Of a stretch of 64,000 nucleotides of DNA, positions 25,801 to 33,869 are shown in pieces. Source of the DNA: Hemibagrus wyckioides (Eukaryota > Chordata > Actinopteri > Siluriformes > Bagridae). Numbering within the stretch: the first letter of the stretch is position 1; every line of letters starts with the position of its first letter. The notes beneath the pieces are model-generated. The model had not been told where the DNA came from. It worked only from the letters and a program-made list of their open reading frames with translations, and searched no databases. Made by a program: the position numbers and the translations under genes. The stretch is from the NCBI RefSeq assembly GCF_019097595.1, contig NC_080710.1, forward strand, positions 14,034,280-14,098,279, read 5' to 3'.

Positions 25801-28005
25801 TGTATTTGCTGCATCATACCACATAATAGGTATTATTGTTAGTAGTAGTAATATTTTTGAACTATTTTTTTTGATGTTAAGACTACATTCAGGACTATAT
25901 CATAACTTGGTCCTAAATCCTTCATCTCAAAATGCTGAAGATTTGTTGTTGTTTTTTTTTTTAAGATTTGTAAATGTTGAAATCTTGTGCTATATACAAC
26001 AAGCGGATGTCAGAATCCAAACACCAGCACATGGTTTACTGCCACGTCCACTTGAAGGCAAGCACAGTGACTACACATTCTTGACTACACATTAATGAAA
26101 CTGCACATGTAAAAAACGAGTCATGCTGTTGAGTTATCATATACGCATTTAGCTATTACTTCATGATTTAAAAAAGAAAAAAACTGAACATTTTCCCAGC
26201 TGATGAAGCTGTACACCGCCTTGACACCTCGCTAACCAAAGCAGAAAACTGTGATTCTGTATGTTGATGTTTTTCCTACTGAAACAGGAAGTCTGACTGA
26301 CATGTTGATCTGCTTAACGCAGGAGAAAACGCCAAACCACTGCTGAATCTACAGAAACCTGACTCTACCTTAACAGCTGAAAACTGAGTGAGTTTAGCAA
26401 GAGTTCTTTTCATTTCCAGCTCTGTAGGCTCTCTCACCAGCTCCTTCAACAACACCTGAGGTCTGTTTACAAGGACTATATCCTAGACACCAAAATGGTG
26501 CGTGTTTATTCGAAGTTATTTGTGTCAGTGTTAAGTCAAGTGTTAACTCCAGGTGTAAAGCATCCAGCATCTCTGGTAAATGACTACAACGTAATGAAAC
26601 GTAAATAAATGATTACTCTACCTGATATGATACGATATATGACATACTCTTACTGATGGAGAGGCCCCGATGGTTTTATATGAAACTGAATCGCATAGCC
26701 TGCCACATAAGCACTAAATCACACTACATTTCATATTTAATTCAGGATTACTTTTTGTTCATCAAGTGCAAGAAACTGCAAAAAAAAAAAAAAAAAAAAA
26801 AAACACACCACCGAGCCATGCCTGTTGATAATATAGAGCACAATCTGCCCAAGGGGGCGGGGCATATCTGCTTTAGAGAGAATTTCATTGGCCAAACACA
26901 AAACGAGTACAGGATGAGTCACTGGTGTGGAAAAAAAAAAAACGATGATTAGCTGTAATTGTCAAAATGTCAACTTAAACCCAGAATATCTCATATACAG
27001 AGATTTCTTTCTATATGTACTATTGTGTTGCAGTCCATAAAGCTACTAAAAATCTCTTACAATTTGTAAACTGTTGAAGAAGTGCGCGTGCGGTGCGCGA
27101 TAAATCTCAGCGCGCAACACACACGGAGCCGCTCCGCTCTCACTGCTGCAGTCGGCTAGCATGTTTATTAGCCTGCTGAGTTCTCATGCTACATTTACTG
27201 CGTAAAAGTTACAGCCAGCTAACGTTACACATCAGCTGCCAATGAACTCAGGCCTTGTTTTCAGCTCTACACTAAAGACATACTCATGTACAAGCATTAT
27301 TCCTCTCTGAAAGCAACACGGCCAGCTAGCTAGCTTCTGCTGTTAGCAGACATGCTAACCAATTCGCTAACGTTAGCTTCCTGCTTCTACGCTGTCGAGT
27401 TTGTACAATGTTTATAACACGGAGTGGCTTCTTGTTTTCCCTAATTTTTATTCACAAGTCATTAAGACGTGATTATATTTTTTTCCAACATCAGCTGACT
27501 CAGGTTTTAGCGTCCAAGACAAAAAAATGTTCATCTCTCTACCCCCAACTAGCCACATCACAACATTCTTAATAACTAGCTAAACTGTTAGCTGTGTAGT
27601 TAGCATGCTGTGTGTTTGTGTGTGTGTGTGTGTGCGCTTTCAAGTTTCTTCCAGTAAACACCGTCACACTCCTCACACTCAGCTCCCTTCGCAGGGTTTC
27701 TTAAGAGTTACATTAGAACACAATAAGGAAGAGGATTTTCGAGCAGCTCGTCCCTATAAGTCGTTACACGGCAGGCCTTTGCTACGAGGCTCATCCTGGA
27801 TCCCCCTTCTGCCGCTGCTGCTACTACTTACCCGTGTGGAGGTGATGTCCATCATGACCTCCTGGAAAGCGGCGGTCTCCTCGGCCTGGCGCTGAGTATG
27901 TAAGGCGATTTTCTCGCTGAACTTTCGAGGGTTGGAGGCTCCGGATCCTGGAGCGCCGCCGGCTCCAGGACCGGGTCCGCAAGCTCCAGCACCCGCCGCG
28001 GACAT
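11365..28005 (-). CDS. crtc2: CREB-regulated transcription coactivator 2 (CRTC2), 14 coding exons
   Basis: Coactivator that sits in the cytoplasm bound to 14-3-3 when phosphorylated and, once dephosphorylated, enters the nucleus and binds the bZIP of CREB. Coding exons in transcript order: 27832-28005, 20666-20767, 19607-19720, 19086-19147, 18097-18165, 17427-17527, 17273-17302 (30-bp microexon), 17026-17155, 16614-16846, 15684-16144, 14656-15159, 13619-13705, 12325-12523, 11365-11567. They sum to 2469 nt, about 822 aa, with GT-AG borders and closing phase throughout. Family landmarks: [13 protein letters not shown] and QAEETAAF in exon 1, [13 protein letters not shown] in exon 2, [11 protein letters not shown] in exon 3, NSDSALHTS in exon 6, [10 protein letters not shown] in exon 8, NTGGSLPDL in exon 9, [16 protein letters not shown] in exon 10, [12 protein letters not shown] and FRSDRLK at the C-terminus. 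CRTC2 is preferred over CRTC1/3 because of [14 protein letters not shown] and [13 protein letters not shown]. It is longer than human CRTC2 (693 aa), mainly through exon 11. Confidence 0.96.
12876..13386 (+). mobile_element. internally deleted Tc1-like element in crtc2 intron 12
   Basis: The left end CACTCACTAACCATTTTCTT and the right end AATAAAGTGGATGGCGAG (inverted) are diverged terminal repeats next to TA (12874-12875 and 13387-13388). Interior pieces such as CTGCTGACCTCCTGGGATTT and GTCTCTAGAGTTTAC match the transposase HTH-coding part of a common fish Tc1-like family. Sub-terminal repeats GCTCATTCATGC occur in inverted form at both ends. Confidence 0.75.
14656..15159 (-). other. crtc2: crtc2 exon 11: Gln/His-rich insertion
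   Basis: Residues 493-660, entered at GVPLDTSKL and leaving at SELGLYN. After [16 protein letters not shown] the exon becomes rich in Gln, His and Pro (runs such as [11 protein letters not shown] and [17 protein letters not shown]), low-complexity and probably disordered. It accounts for most of the length beyond the human protein. Several codon-repeat-like CAG/CAC stretches suggest growth by slippage. Confidence 0.85.
16853..16890. repeat. crtc2: (GA)n tract beside crtc2 exon 9
   Basis: On the minus strand this is a long pyrimidine (TC) tract running directly into the exon 9 acceptor, so it doubles as the polypyrimidine tract. Confidence 0.85.
17427..17527 (-). other. crtc2: crtc2 exon 6: SIK/AMPK phosphorylation and 14-3-3 site
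   Basis: With the last bases of exon 5 this gives [13 protein letters not shown]. In my numbering Ser177 is the counterpart of human CRTC2 Ser171, the SIK/AMPK target that creates a 14-3-3 docking site and retains the protein in the cytoplasm. The basophilic-kinase pattern (Leu at -5, Arg at -3, Leu at +4) is intact. The second regulatory serine (human Ser275, in NTGGSLPDL) lies in exon 9 at about residue 284. Regulation is inferred from these conserved motifs. Confidence 0.85.
20215..20345 (+). mobile_element. degenerate SINE copy
   Basis: GGATGTGAGTTCAAATCCC (B-box-like) followed by GGCTCTTAACTCTTAACTGC echoes the element at 25470-25640, but the tail is eroded. In crtc2 intron 2, close to exon 2. 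Confidence 0.45.
20768..27831 (-). other. crtc2: crtc2 intron 1 (7.06 kb)
   Basis: Bounded by donor GTAAG at 27831 and acceptor CAG at 20770-20768. It holds one tRNA-derived SINE (about 25470-25640), a poly-A run near 26779-26802 and a short TG repeat near 27613-27635. I saw no coding exon in it. The first kilobase downstream of exon 1 has several CAGCTAGC/GTTAGC-like motifs of unknown meaning. Confidence 0.7.
25470..25640 (+). mobile_element. tRNA-derived SINE with conserved LINE2-like tail
   Basis: CATCAGAAGGCTGTAAGTTCGACCC is the tRNA-like part with a B box, followed by GAGCCCTTGAGCAAGGCCC and the well-known fish SINE tail CTCTGGATAAGGGCATCTGC. Located in crtc2 intron 1. Confidence 0.7.
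27832..28005 (-). other. crtc2: crtc2 exon 1: start codon and CREB-binding domain
   Basis: Residues 1-58. The ATG at 28005-28003 opens a Gly/Ala/Pro-rich leader, followed at about residues 24-58 by the family's N-terminal amphipathic helix ([12 protein letters not shown], then [15 protein letters not shown]), which in CRTC proteins contacts the CREB bZIP. The donor GTAAG follows directly at 27831-27827, in phase 0. The next coding exon is 7 kb away. Confidence 0.93.
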
Positions 28006-28290
28006 CTTCTACAAGCCGCTGTGTTCAGCACACATCCAGACCGAGTGTTCAGCCTACTGAGGGAAGAGGAGGGCTTTCACAAGGGAGTGGGGAGTGACGA
28101 AGAGCCGCCGGGGGCGCGATCAACACACACTTTCCTCCAAGATGCTCATAAATACTCCACATACTTTTTCTTACATCATCGTGCGTAAGAAGAGACCGTG
28201 TACAATGCAGGGAGTGCCTCAGACCTCACACACGTAACTGCTGCTCGCAGCGCACGCCGGGGATTGGCACGCTTCACTACAGAGACGGAG
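28006..28290 (-). promoter_or_regulatory. crtc2: putative crtc2 promoter/5' UTR, CpG-rich
   Basis: The stretch just upstream of the crtc2 ATG is clearly richer in CpG than the surroundings (for example GCCGCCGGGGGCGCG near 28104 on the plus strand). No TATA box is evident. The transcription start cannot be fixed from sequence. Confidence 0.5.
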
Positions 28291-28570
28291 GAAAATAAAT
28301 ATCACACACAGAGCCGGACAATATCACCATCTCTGTCCAGATCAATTATTCCACCAAACACTTCTCTCAGACATCGGGAGAGCTTATAATTATATTTTGT
28401 TAATGATTTCAAACTAATTAAATGCAGACAAAATGTTATTTTTCAGTGTGGAACAAAACTGTTAATTTTATAAATTTATTAATTACTAATTCGCTTTTGT
28501 AAATAAATATTAATAATAACAATAATAAAAAAGTATTATTAATAGCAACAACACCAATAACAACAACAAT

Positions 28571-28583
28571 AATAATAATAGTA

Positions 28584-28627
<44 letters not shown>
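28571..28627. repeat. (ATT)n / AT-rich trinucleotide microsatellite
   Basis: About 17 ATT units, with adjoining imperfect AAT/CAA units from 28500. Confidence 0.9.
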
Positions 28628-28694
28628 CATAATAATGTTATCACATGTGTTTTTTACCCCAGACCTAAGACATGCGCCGTAGCCCAATGGTAAA

Positions 28695-28850
28695 CTGTTA
28701 GTTGTGTGTGTGTGATTGCCCCCTGCGATTAGTTGGCACTCTGCCTAGGGTGTGCCCCACCTTCTGCCTCAGCTCCCCTGGCATAGACTCCAGGCTCCCT
28801 GCAAACCAGTGTAGGATAAGCACTACCGAAAATCCATGAATGTTGTTATA
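28695..28850 (+). repeat. second copy of the dispersed fish repeat
   Basis: GATTGCCCCCTGCGATTAG, then GGCATAGACTCCAGGCTCCC and CAGTGTAGGATAAGCACT correspond in order to the copy at 46850-46960. Confidence 0.55.
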
Positions 28851-28921
28851 TAACATACTGGCTATGATAGAAAGGTGCCTGCATCACACATAACAGAGAT
28901 TCATTTTCAAACAGTGACAGG

Positions 28922-28980
28922 CCTTTGTATTTTATTTTATTTTATTTTATTTCATATTATTTTATTTTATTTTATTTTTT
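28922..28980. repeat. (TTTTA)n microsatellite
   Basis: About eleven TTTTA units with one or two differences, followed by GGTT repeats. Confidence 0.9.
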
Positions 28981-29007
28981 TGGTTGGTTGGTTGGATAGC
29001 AAACTTT

Positions 29008-29338
29008 GTGGTCAGTCAAGTCAAGAAGCTTTTACTGTCATTTCAACCACACATAGCTGACGCAGTACACAGTGAAATGAGACAACGTTTCCCCAGGACC
29101 ATGGTGTTACATAAAACAACATAGAGCTACAAAACAACACAGAGCTAAGGACTGAAAGTAAGTTGTCCTAGCCACATAAAGTGCAATGTGTGCAACCTGG
29201 TGCAAACAGTGCAAGACAAAAAGACAGTGCAAATAGACAATACAAAACAAAACAGTACAGGACAGGTACAGCAGCAGCTGAATAAATGAGCAAAAACAGC
29301 ATGTAAACAGTCATAATATGGGTGGAGTTATAGACATG
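29008..29338 (-). mobile_element. LINE 3' UTR/tail, 5'-truncated copy
   Basis: The plus strand reads CAGTCAAGTCAAGAAGCTTT, then GTACACAGTGAAATGAGAC, the reverse complement of the tail at 41270-41345. The copy runs about 330 bp into the 3' UTR and is interrupted by a Tc1-like element at 29341. Confidence 0.75.
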
Positions 29339-29340
29339 TA

Positions 29341-29880
29341 CACCGCATAACATTATGACCAGCTGACTAATATTGTGTTGGTCCCCCTTTGGGCACCAAA
29401 ACAGCCCTGATCCATTGTGTACTGTGTATTCTGACACCTTTCTACCAGAACCAGGAATTAACTTCAGTAATTTGAGCAACAGTAGCTCGTCTGTTGGATC
29501 GGATCACATGGGCCAGCCTTCGCTCCCCACATGCATTTGTGAGTAATGGCCACCCATGACCCTGTCGCCGGTTCACCACTGTTCCTTCCTTGGAACACTT
29601 TTGATAGATACTGACCACTGCAGACCGGGAACACCCCACAAGAGCTGCAGTTTTGGAGATGCTCTGATCCAGTCGTCTAGCCATCACAATTTGGCCCTTG
29701 TCAAACTCACTCGAATCCTTACTCTTGCCCATTTTTCCTGCTTCTAACACATCAACTTTGAGGACAAAATGTTCACTTGCTGCCTAATATATCCCACCCA
29801 TTAAAAGGTGCCATGATGAGGAGATCATCAGTGTTATTCACTTCACCTGTCAGTGCTCATAATGTTACGCCTGATAGGTG
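29341..29880 (-). mobile_element. internally deleted Tc1/mariner element with TA target and HTH remnant
   Basis: The left end CACCGCATAACATTATGACC and the right end GCGTAACATTATGAGC (inverted) form terminal repeats, flanked by TA on both sides (29339-29340 and 29881-29882). The minus strand at 29442-29750 encodes the DNA-binding N-terminus of a Tc1 transposase ([12 protein letters not shown], then [18 protein letters not shown]). The catalytic DDE part is deleted, so the copy is non-autonomous. Confidence 0.85.
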
Positions 29881-30481
29881 TATGTGTCATAGCTAAATAA
29901 GGTATATAAACCAAAAAATGTGTCTTTAGTTAGCATTAGCTTGCTAGCTATCTAGCTAACATCTGGGGTTTTGAGTTGCCAGCTTACATATTTTGTTGGA
30001 GAAATAAAAGTAAAAAAAAATGTCTCAGTTCTTATGGTGTGAAATGTAAATATAACCAGCATTGTGTGTCATGGTCAGAGCAGATCAGTGTAGATCACAA
30101 ATAGGAAACACATCCACGGTTTTTACGCACAGTCAAATTTTTGTGGTTTTTATTTTAACATACTTTGAAGAGCAATAACTCTACAATTTTATAGTAGTAT
30201 GGAAACAACAAAACACAACCAATTTACGTATTTATTTTTCTCAAAATGTGAACTAACATTTAGAAATAAGGTAGGGAAAAATAAGTACTCCTTATAATTC
30301 AGTACCATGTAGAACAATATTTAGCAGCAATCACTTAAATCAAGTAAAGCTTTCATATATGAGTTAATCAGTCAAAAGTTAATAATTCAATTCAAGTGTC
30401 CAGTTAAACAGACTTAAAAAATAAACCAACCAAATAATAAATGATAGCTTTGATGATAACGGGTTTGATTTTCACCACTGT

Positions 30482-30627
30482 TGTTGATCTTTCGGCTGCT
30501 CCCTATGTGCGTGAGGGGTCGCCGGCACTACATCCAGTGGTTGTGGTTTGGGCACTGCCTGGCAATCGAACCCGGGCCTTCTGCATGGTAGGGGAGAAAC
30601 CTACCACTGAGCCACCAGCACCCTTGT
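30482..30627 (-). mobile_element. tRNA-Gly-derived SINE with 14-bp target duplications and RTE-like tail
   Basis: On the minus strand, GGTGGCTCAGTGGTAG and CCCGGGTTCGATTGCC match the A-box and B-box regions of tRNA-Gly. The 3' half contains GGCGACCCCT and AGCAGCCGAAAGA, the same tail as the RTE element ending at 45061. Identical 14-bp repeats ATTTTCACCACTGT flank it (30468-30481 and 30628-30641). The element is 146 bp. Confidence 0.85.
30540..30620 (-). pseudogene. tRNA-Gly-like head of the SINE
   Basis: The tRNA-like part has recognisable D, anticodon and T arms relative to tRNA-Gly, with an anticodon-loop reading of CTACCAT, so not a normal Gly anticodon. The acceptor stem does not pair properly and the sequence continues directly into the SINE tail. 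Not a functional tRNA gene. Confidence 0.6.
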
Positions 30628-30641
30628 ATTTTCACCACTGT

Positions 30642-31540
30642 AACTAAGTGAAAAAACCTTGTTAGAATATTTAATATTTCGTTTTGTTTGACTGAGGAAA
30701 ATTATCATGCTACATATTTGTACAATAGAAATCTGCATAACATACAATGTGCCTAGATATCAGCTGTAGACAATATTCATAGAAGTGAATGTGAGTCATT
30801 ATTGCACTTAAGAATATGAGGGTAGATTTATACTTTACTCAAGTAATATTGAAATGCAGCATGTGTATTATTACTCAAGTACATTTACAAGAGAAAACAA
30901 CTTTTTACTGACCTTTAAAGTATTCATTAATAATCTCAAATTCCACAAGATTTTTGCTTTTTTTTTTTCTTTCTAGTTTTCTCTTGCTCAGTTGTTGTAC
31001 CAATCAGTTGTTTTTTGTTTTCAAATGTCATCACAAAAACTGGAAAAAGGTAGAGGCAAGATAAATTTTAATTTAATTTCATTTAAATTAATAAATAAAA
31101 ATGAATGAATGTATGAATGAATAATGCAGGTGGTTACATTGCCATGATGTGTTTTTTCCCAGTGCTGTGAAACAGATATATTTTCCAACACAAATTGTTT
31201 TAGAAAGTATCTGGCGCCTCCTGGTGGTCTAATTCGGTTCATAAAATTTGTCATATTTATTCAGAATTTTTGCATATGTTCATTTTTTTTTATCATAGTA
31301 GATTGATATTTCTTGAATGATATCTTGCACAGGTTGCCTGTGGTTTGATGCAATACCTGTTTCTGTTGAAGCCACAGCAATCATGACTGCAGTTGGTGCA
31401 CTAAATGCTCAGGAGATTCTGCCAAGCCACATAAAAACTTTAAAGGCAGAACCATTGATCTTCCTCTTTCACTTACTGACCCATCCATTTACCAGTTACT
31501 TCCCTTAACAAAAATAAGTGGATTTTGTTGCATTACTTTG
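30642..31540. other. intergenic, no confident gene
   Basis: One plus-strand stretch at about 31320-31508 translates without stops (WFDAIPVSVEATAIMTAVG, then LNAQEILPSHIKTLKAE) and looks protein-like. I could not identify it, and it has no start or splice context, so it may be a relic of a transposon or gene. Confidence 0.3.
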
Positions 31541-31544
31541 GGAT

Positions 31545-31757
31545 TAACATCAGTTTTCGGGGGAAAAAACTGTCGGAAGCAAACCTTTATGCAATTATTA
31601 CTATTATAAAATAAACACAGTCATTATTATTTTCAGGCACAGAGGCTTTAATAGTGTAAATTTATACATTTATTATATTTCTATTGCAGTTCTAATTAAA
31701 TCATTAGATTAAGGTACAGGTTGGGACTGAGTTTATTGCACCTTCTTCTTTCTCCTC
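31545..31757 (-). pseudogene. relic second copy of the PABP-like terminal exon and 3' UTR
   Basis: Minus strand at 31757-31620 resembles 32900-32790: GAGGAGAAAGAAGAAG, CTGTACxTTAATCT and ATAGAAATxxxATAATAAAT occur in the same order, and AAATAAACACAGTCATTA is shared further out (about 31610 and 32770 on the plus strand). In the matching frame it still reads RRRKKK before a stop. The L1 fragment replaces anything upstream. Confidence 0.5.
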
Positions 31758-31960
31758 CGGAGGACTGGGAGGCTCATAATCCTTTGGTCTAGCACGTAGA
31801 GTACGATGAGTCCAGTCCAGTGTGGGTTTATCAAGTTTGAGCAGGTCTTGTAGGAGCTGGGCCGCAAACTCCATAGGGCAAAAGCCCTCCAAGCCCTTGG
31901 ACCTTCTACACGTCTACATTGGAAATGTCTCTCAAGCTCCCCAACAACCCCCACCCCATG
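31757..31960 (-). mobile_element. L1-type LINE ORF1 fragment
   Basis: Minus-strand translation gives PMEFAAQLLQDLLKLDKPTL and HRTLRARPKDYEPP, matching the RNA-binding region of fish L1/Tx1-type ORF1 proteins (the DRAHRTLRxRP pattern). Only about 200 bp remains. Frames shift near 31900. Confidence 0.6.
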
Positions 31961-31984
31961 ATCTGAGTTTGTTTGCTCATCTTA

Positions 31985-32620
31985 CAATTTTAGCCGTCCA
32001 TTTAATAATGGATTAAAAACTGTTTCCAGGCTCAATTATAGACAGATATAGGAACTTTGAAGAGAAATGATCAATACATTTTCAGTAAAACTGAATGTTC
32101 TTTATTATAGAGTAGGACAACCTGAATTGATCTGATTTGTTTTGATTAACTAACAATCTGAAATGTTTATTTAACAATGGATTTAAAACTGCTGCCTTGT
32201 GCAATTGTACTGACAGATATAATGACTTTGAAGATGAATGCTACAGTAAAATTGACCGATTTCTATTTAGAGCATAGAGTAGGCCATTATGTAATCATTA
32301 ATTATTGTGAATTGGAATTGTCCATTTTATAATGGATAAAAATGGTCTCATGGCTGATTTTTCTTGACAGATTTGGTGATTTTGAAAAGCTATTACTTCA
32401 ACATTCTACAGAAAAATGTATTGATCTTTATTGTTAGCATAGAGTAGGTCATTGTGAAGGGGGTTATCATCTACCAAAATTAAATTTACCTTTTAATGTA
32501 TCAAAAAGCCTCCTGATTTCATTTTACTGACAGATCTAATGACTTTGAAGAGCAATAACTCTACAATTCTTCAGTAATACGGATTGATCTATTTCATATG
32601 GCTTAATACATTTTTTTAAT
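31985..32620. repeat. diverged tandem repeat, unit about 155-170 bp, four copies
   Basis: Recurring blocks in order: CATTTxATAATGGAT near 32000, 32168, 32330 and (weak) 32495; TGACAGATxTxxTGACTTTGAAGA near 32045, 32215, 32370 and 32530; CATAGAGTAGG near 32110, 32270 and 32440. Another fragment of the unit (TGAAGAGCAATAACTCTACAATT) lies at 30165-30187. Family unknown. Confidence 0.65.
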
Positions 32621-32806
32621 CGTTGTTCTGTAGTAAGTTATGGTGCTGTTGGGTGTGACCTCGAGGACACTCGCTGTCCACTTTCAGCACTGTTACTGCT
32701 GAGGATCTAAAAGCCGCACAAAATATTTGCGACTCGATTAACCATGTTTTCGGAAAGAGTGACTTGCTTAAATAAACACAGTCATTAACAATAGATAATA
32801 AAAAAA

Positions 32807-32812
32807 TTTATT
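32807..32812 (-). terminator. poly(A) signal AATAAA of the PABP-like gene
   Basis: TTTATT on the plus strand, read as AATAAA on the minus strand, begins about 30 nt after the stop codon at 32845-32843. This would give a very short 3' UTR. Confidence 0.55.
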
Positions 32813-32842
32813 ATGTTTAACAGAATTTCTATTTCAAATGTC

Positions 32843-32958
32843 CTACAGATTAATGTACAGATTTGATCGATTCTTCTTCTTCTTTCTCCTCTTCTTATTT
32901 TTGTTTTTGGGTGCAAGCAAACGCTGAAAGAAAAAAAAAGAAGACATTCACTGATTAT

Positions 32959-33057
<99 letters not shown>

Positions 33058-33828
33058 ATATATTATGGTAATTGCTTTTATTACAAGTTATGATATAAGA
33101 ATATTGTACTATCATTGTGATATTCCATCATTGCTTTAGTCTAAATATTCATTATAAATAATTATTATTACATTCAAAAACCTGCGTCATTCTGTATGTG
33201 TTCTATTGAGCACCTTTCTACTGAACAGATTACAGAAATTTCTGGTGTCCATTTTGCCCTAGCAAGTGTTCCCTTCATTAAGAACCCTTCATCATGCAGA
33301 AGAAGAGATCTCCTCCTTATACTGCCCACTACACTTATACTACATGTTTCATTTCTGTATATAGTCTCTATCTACCCAGGGAGCTTACTGTATATTTAGC
33401 TGTGTAAGTGTGTGTAACTAGTACAGACTACACTTGTGTAGTGTTTGTGTAAGTATTATCACGTTTATCAGAGTACTCACCACGTTCTGGCCAGCTTCGC
33501 TCCCCTGAAGTATAGCCACCATCTGCTCAACCTGCACACACACACATATGTATATGACAGTAAATTACAGTGTTTCAGCTGTTTCAATGTGTGGCTTTGT
33601 TTCTACACAAACAAAACTAATTCATGTCAATTTGCATGAATCAGACAGGGCACAATTCAATTAATGTGTGTGTGTGTGTGTGTGTGTGTGAACCTTGGCA
33701 CGCAGAAGGTTGGGCTCTGCGACCATATCGAGCAGGTTGTAGTTGTTCTCTCCTTGTATAACCATGCAGGTTATTTCTCTGGCCCGAGTCGGATGGATTT
33801 GCTCCACAAGAGGTAACAGGTACTCATC

Positions 33829-33869
<41 letters not shown>

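Noticed and set aside
28436..28687. Poly-isoleucine membrane-like ORF
   Set aside because: Translation of the (ATT)n microsatellite.
30540..30620. tRNA-Gly gene
   Set aside because: Good A/B boxes but wrong anticodon loop, no closing acceptor stem, and continuous with a SINE tail inside target duplications.
31704..31892. A small protein ending in a CaaX-like CTLI motif
   Set aside because: The N-terminal part is an L1 ORF1 remnant and the end comes from the decayed PABP-like terminal exon read in a different frame, so the motif is accidental.
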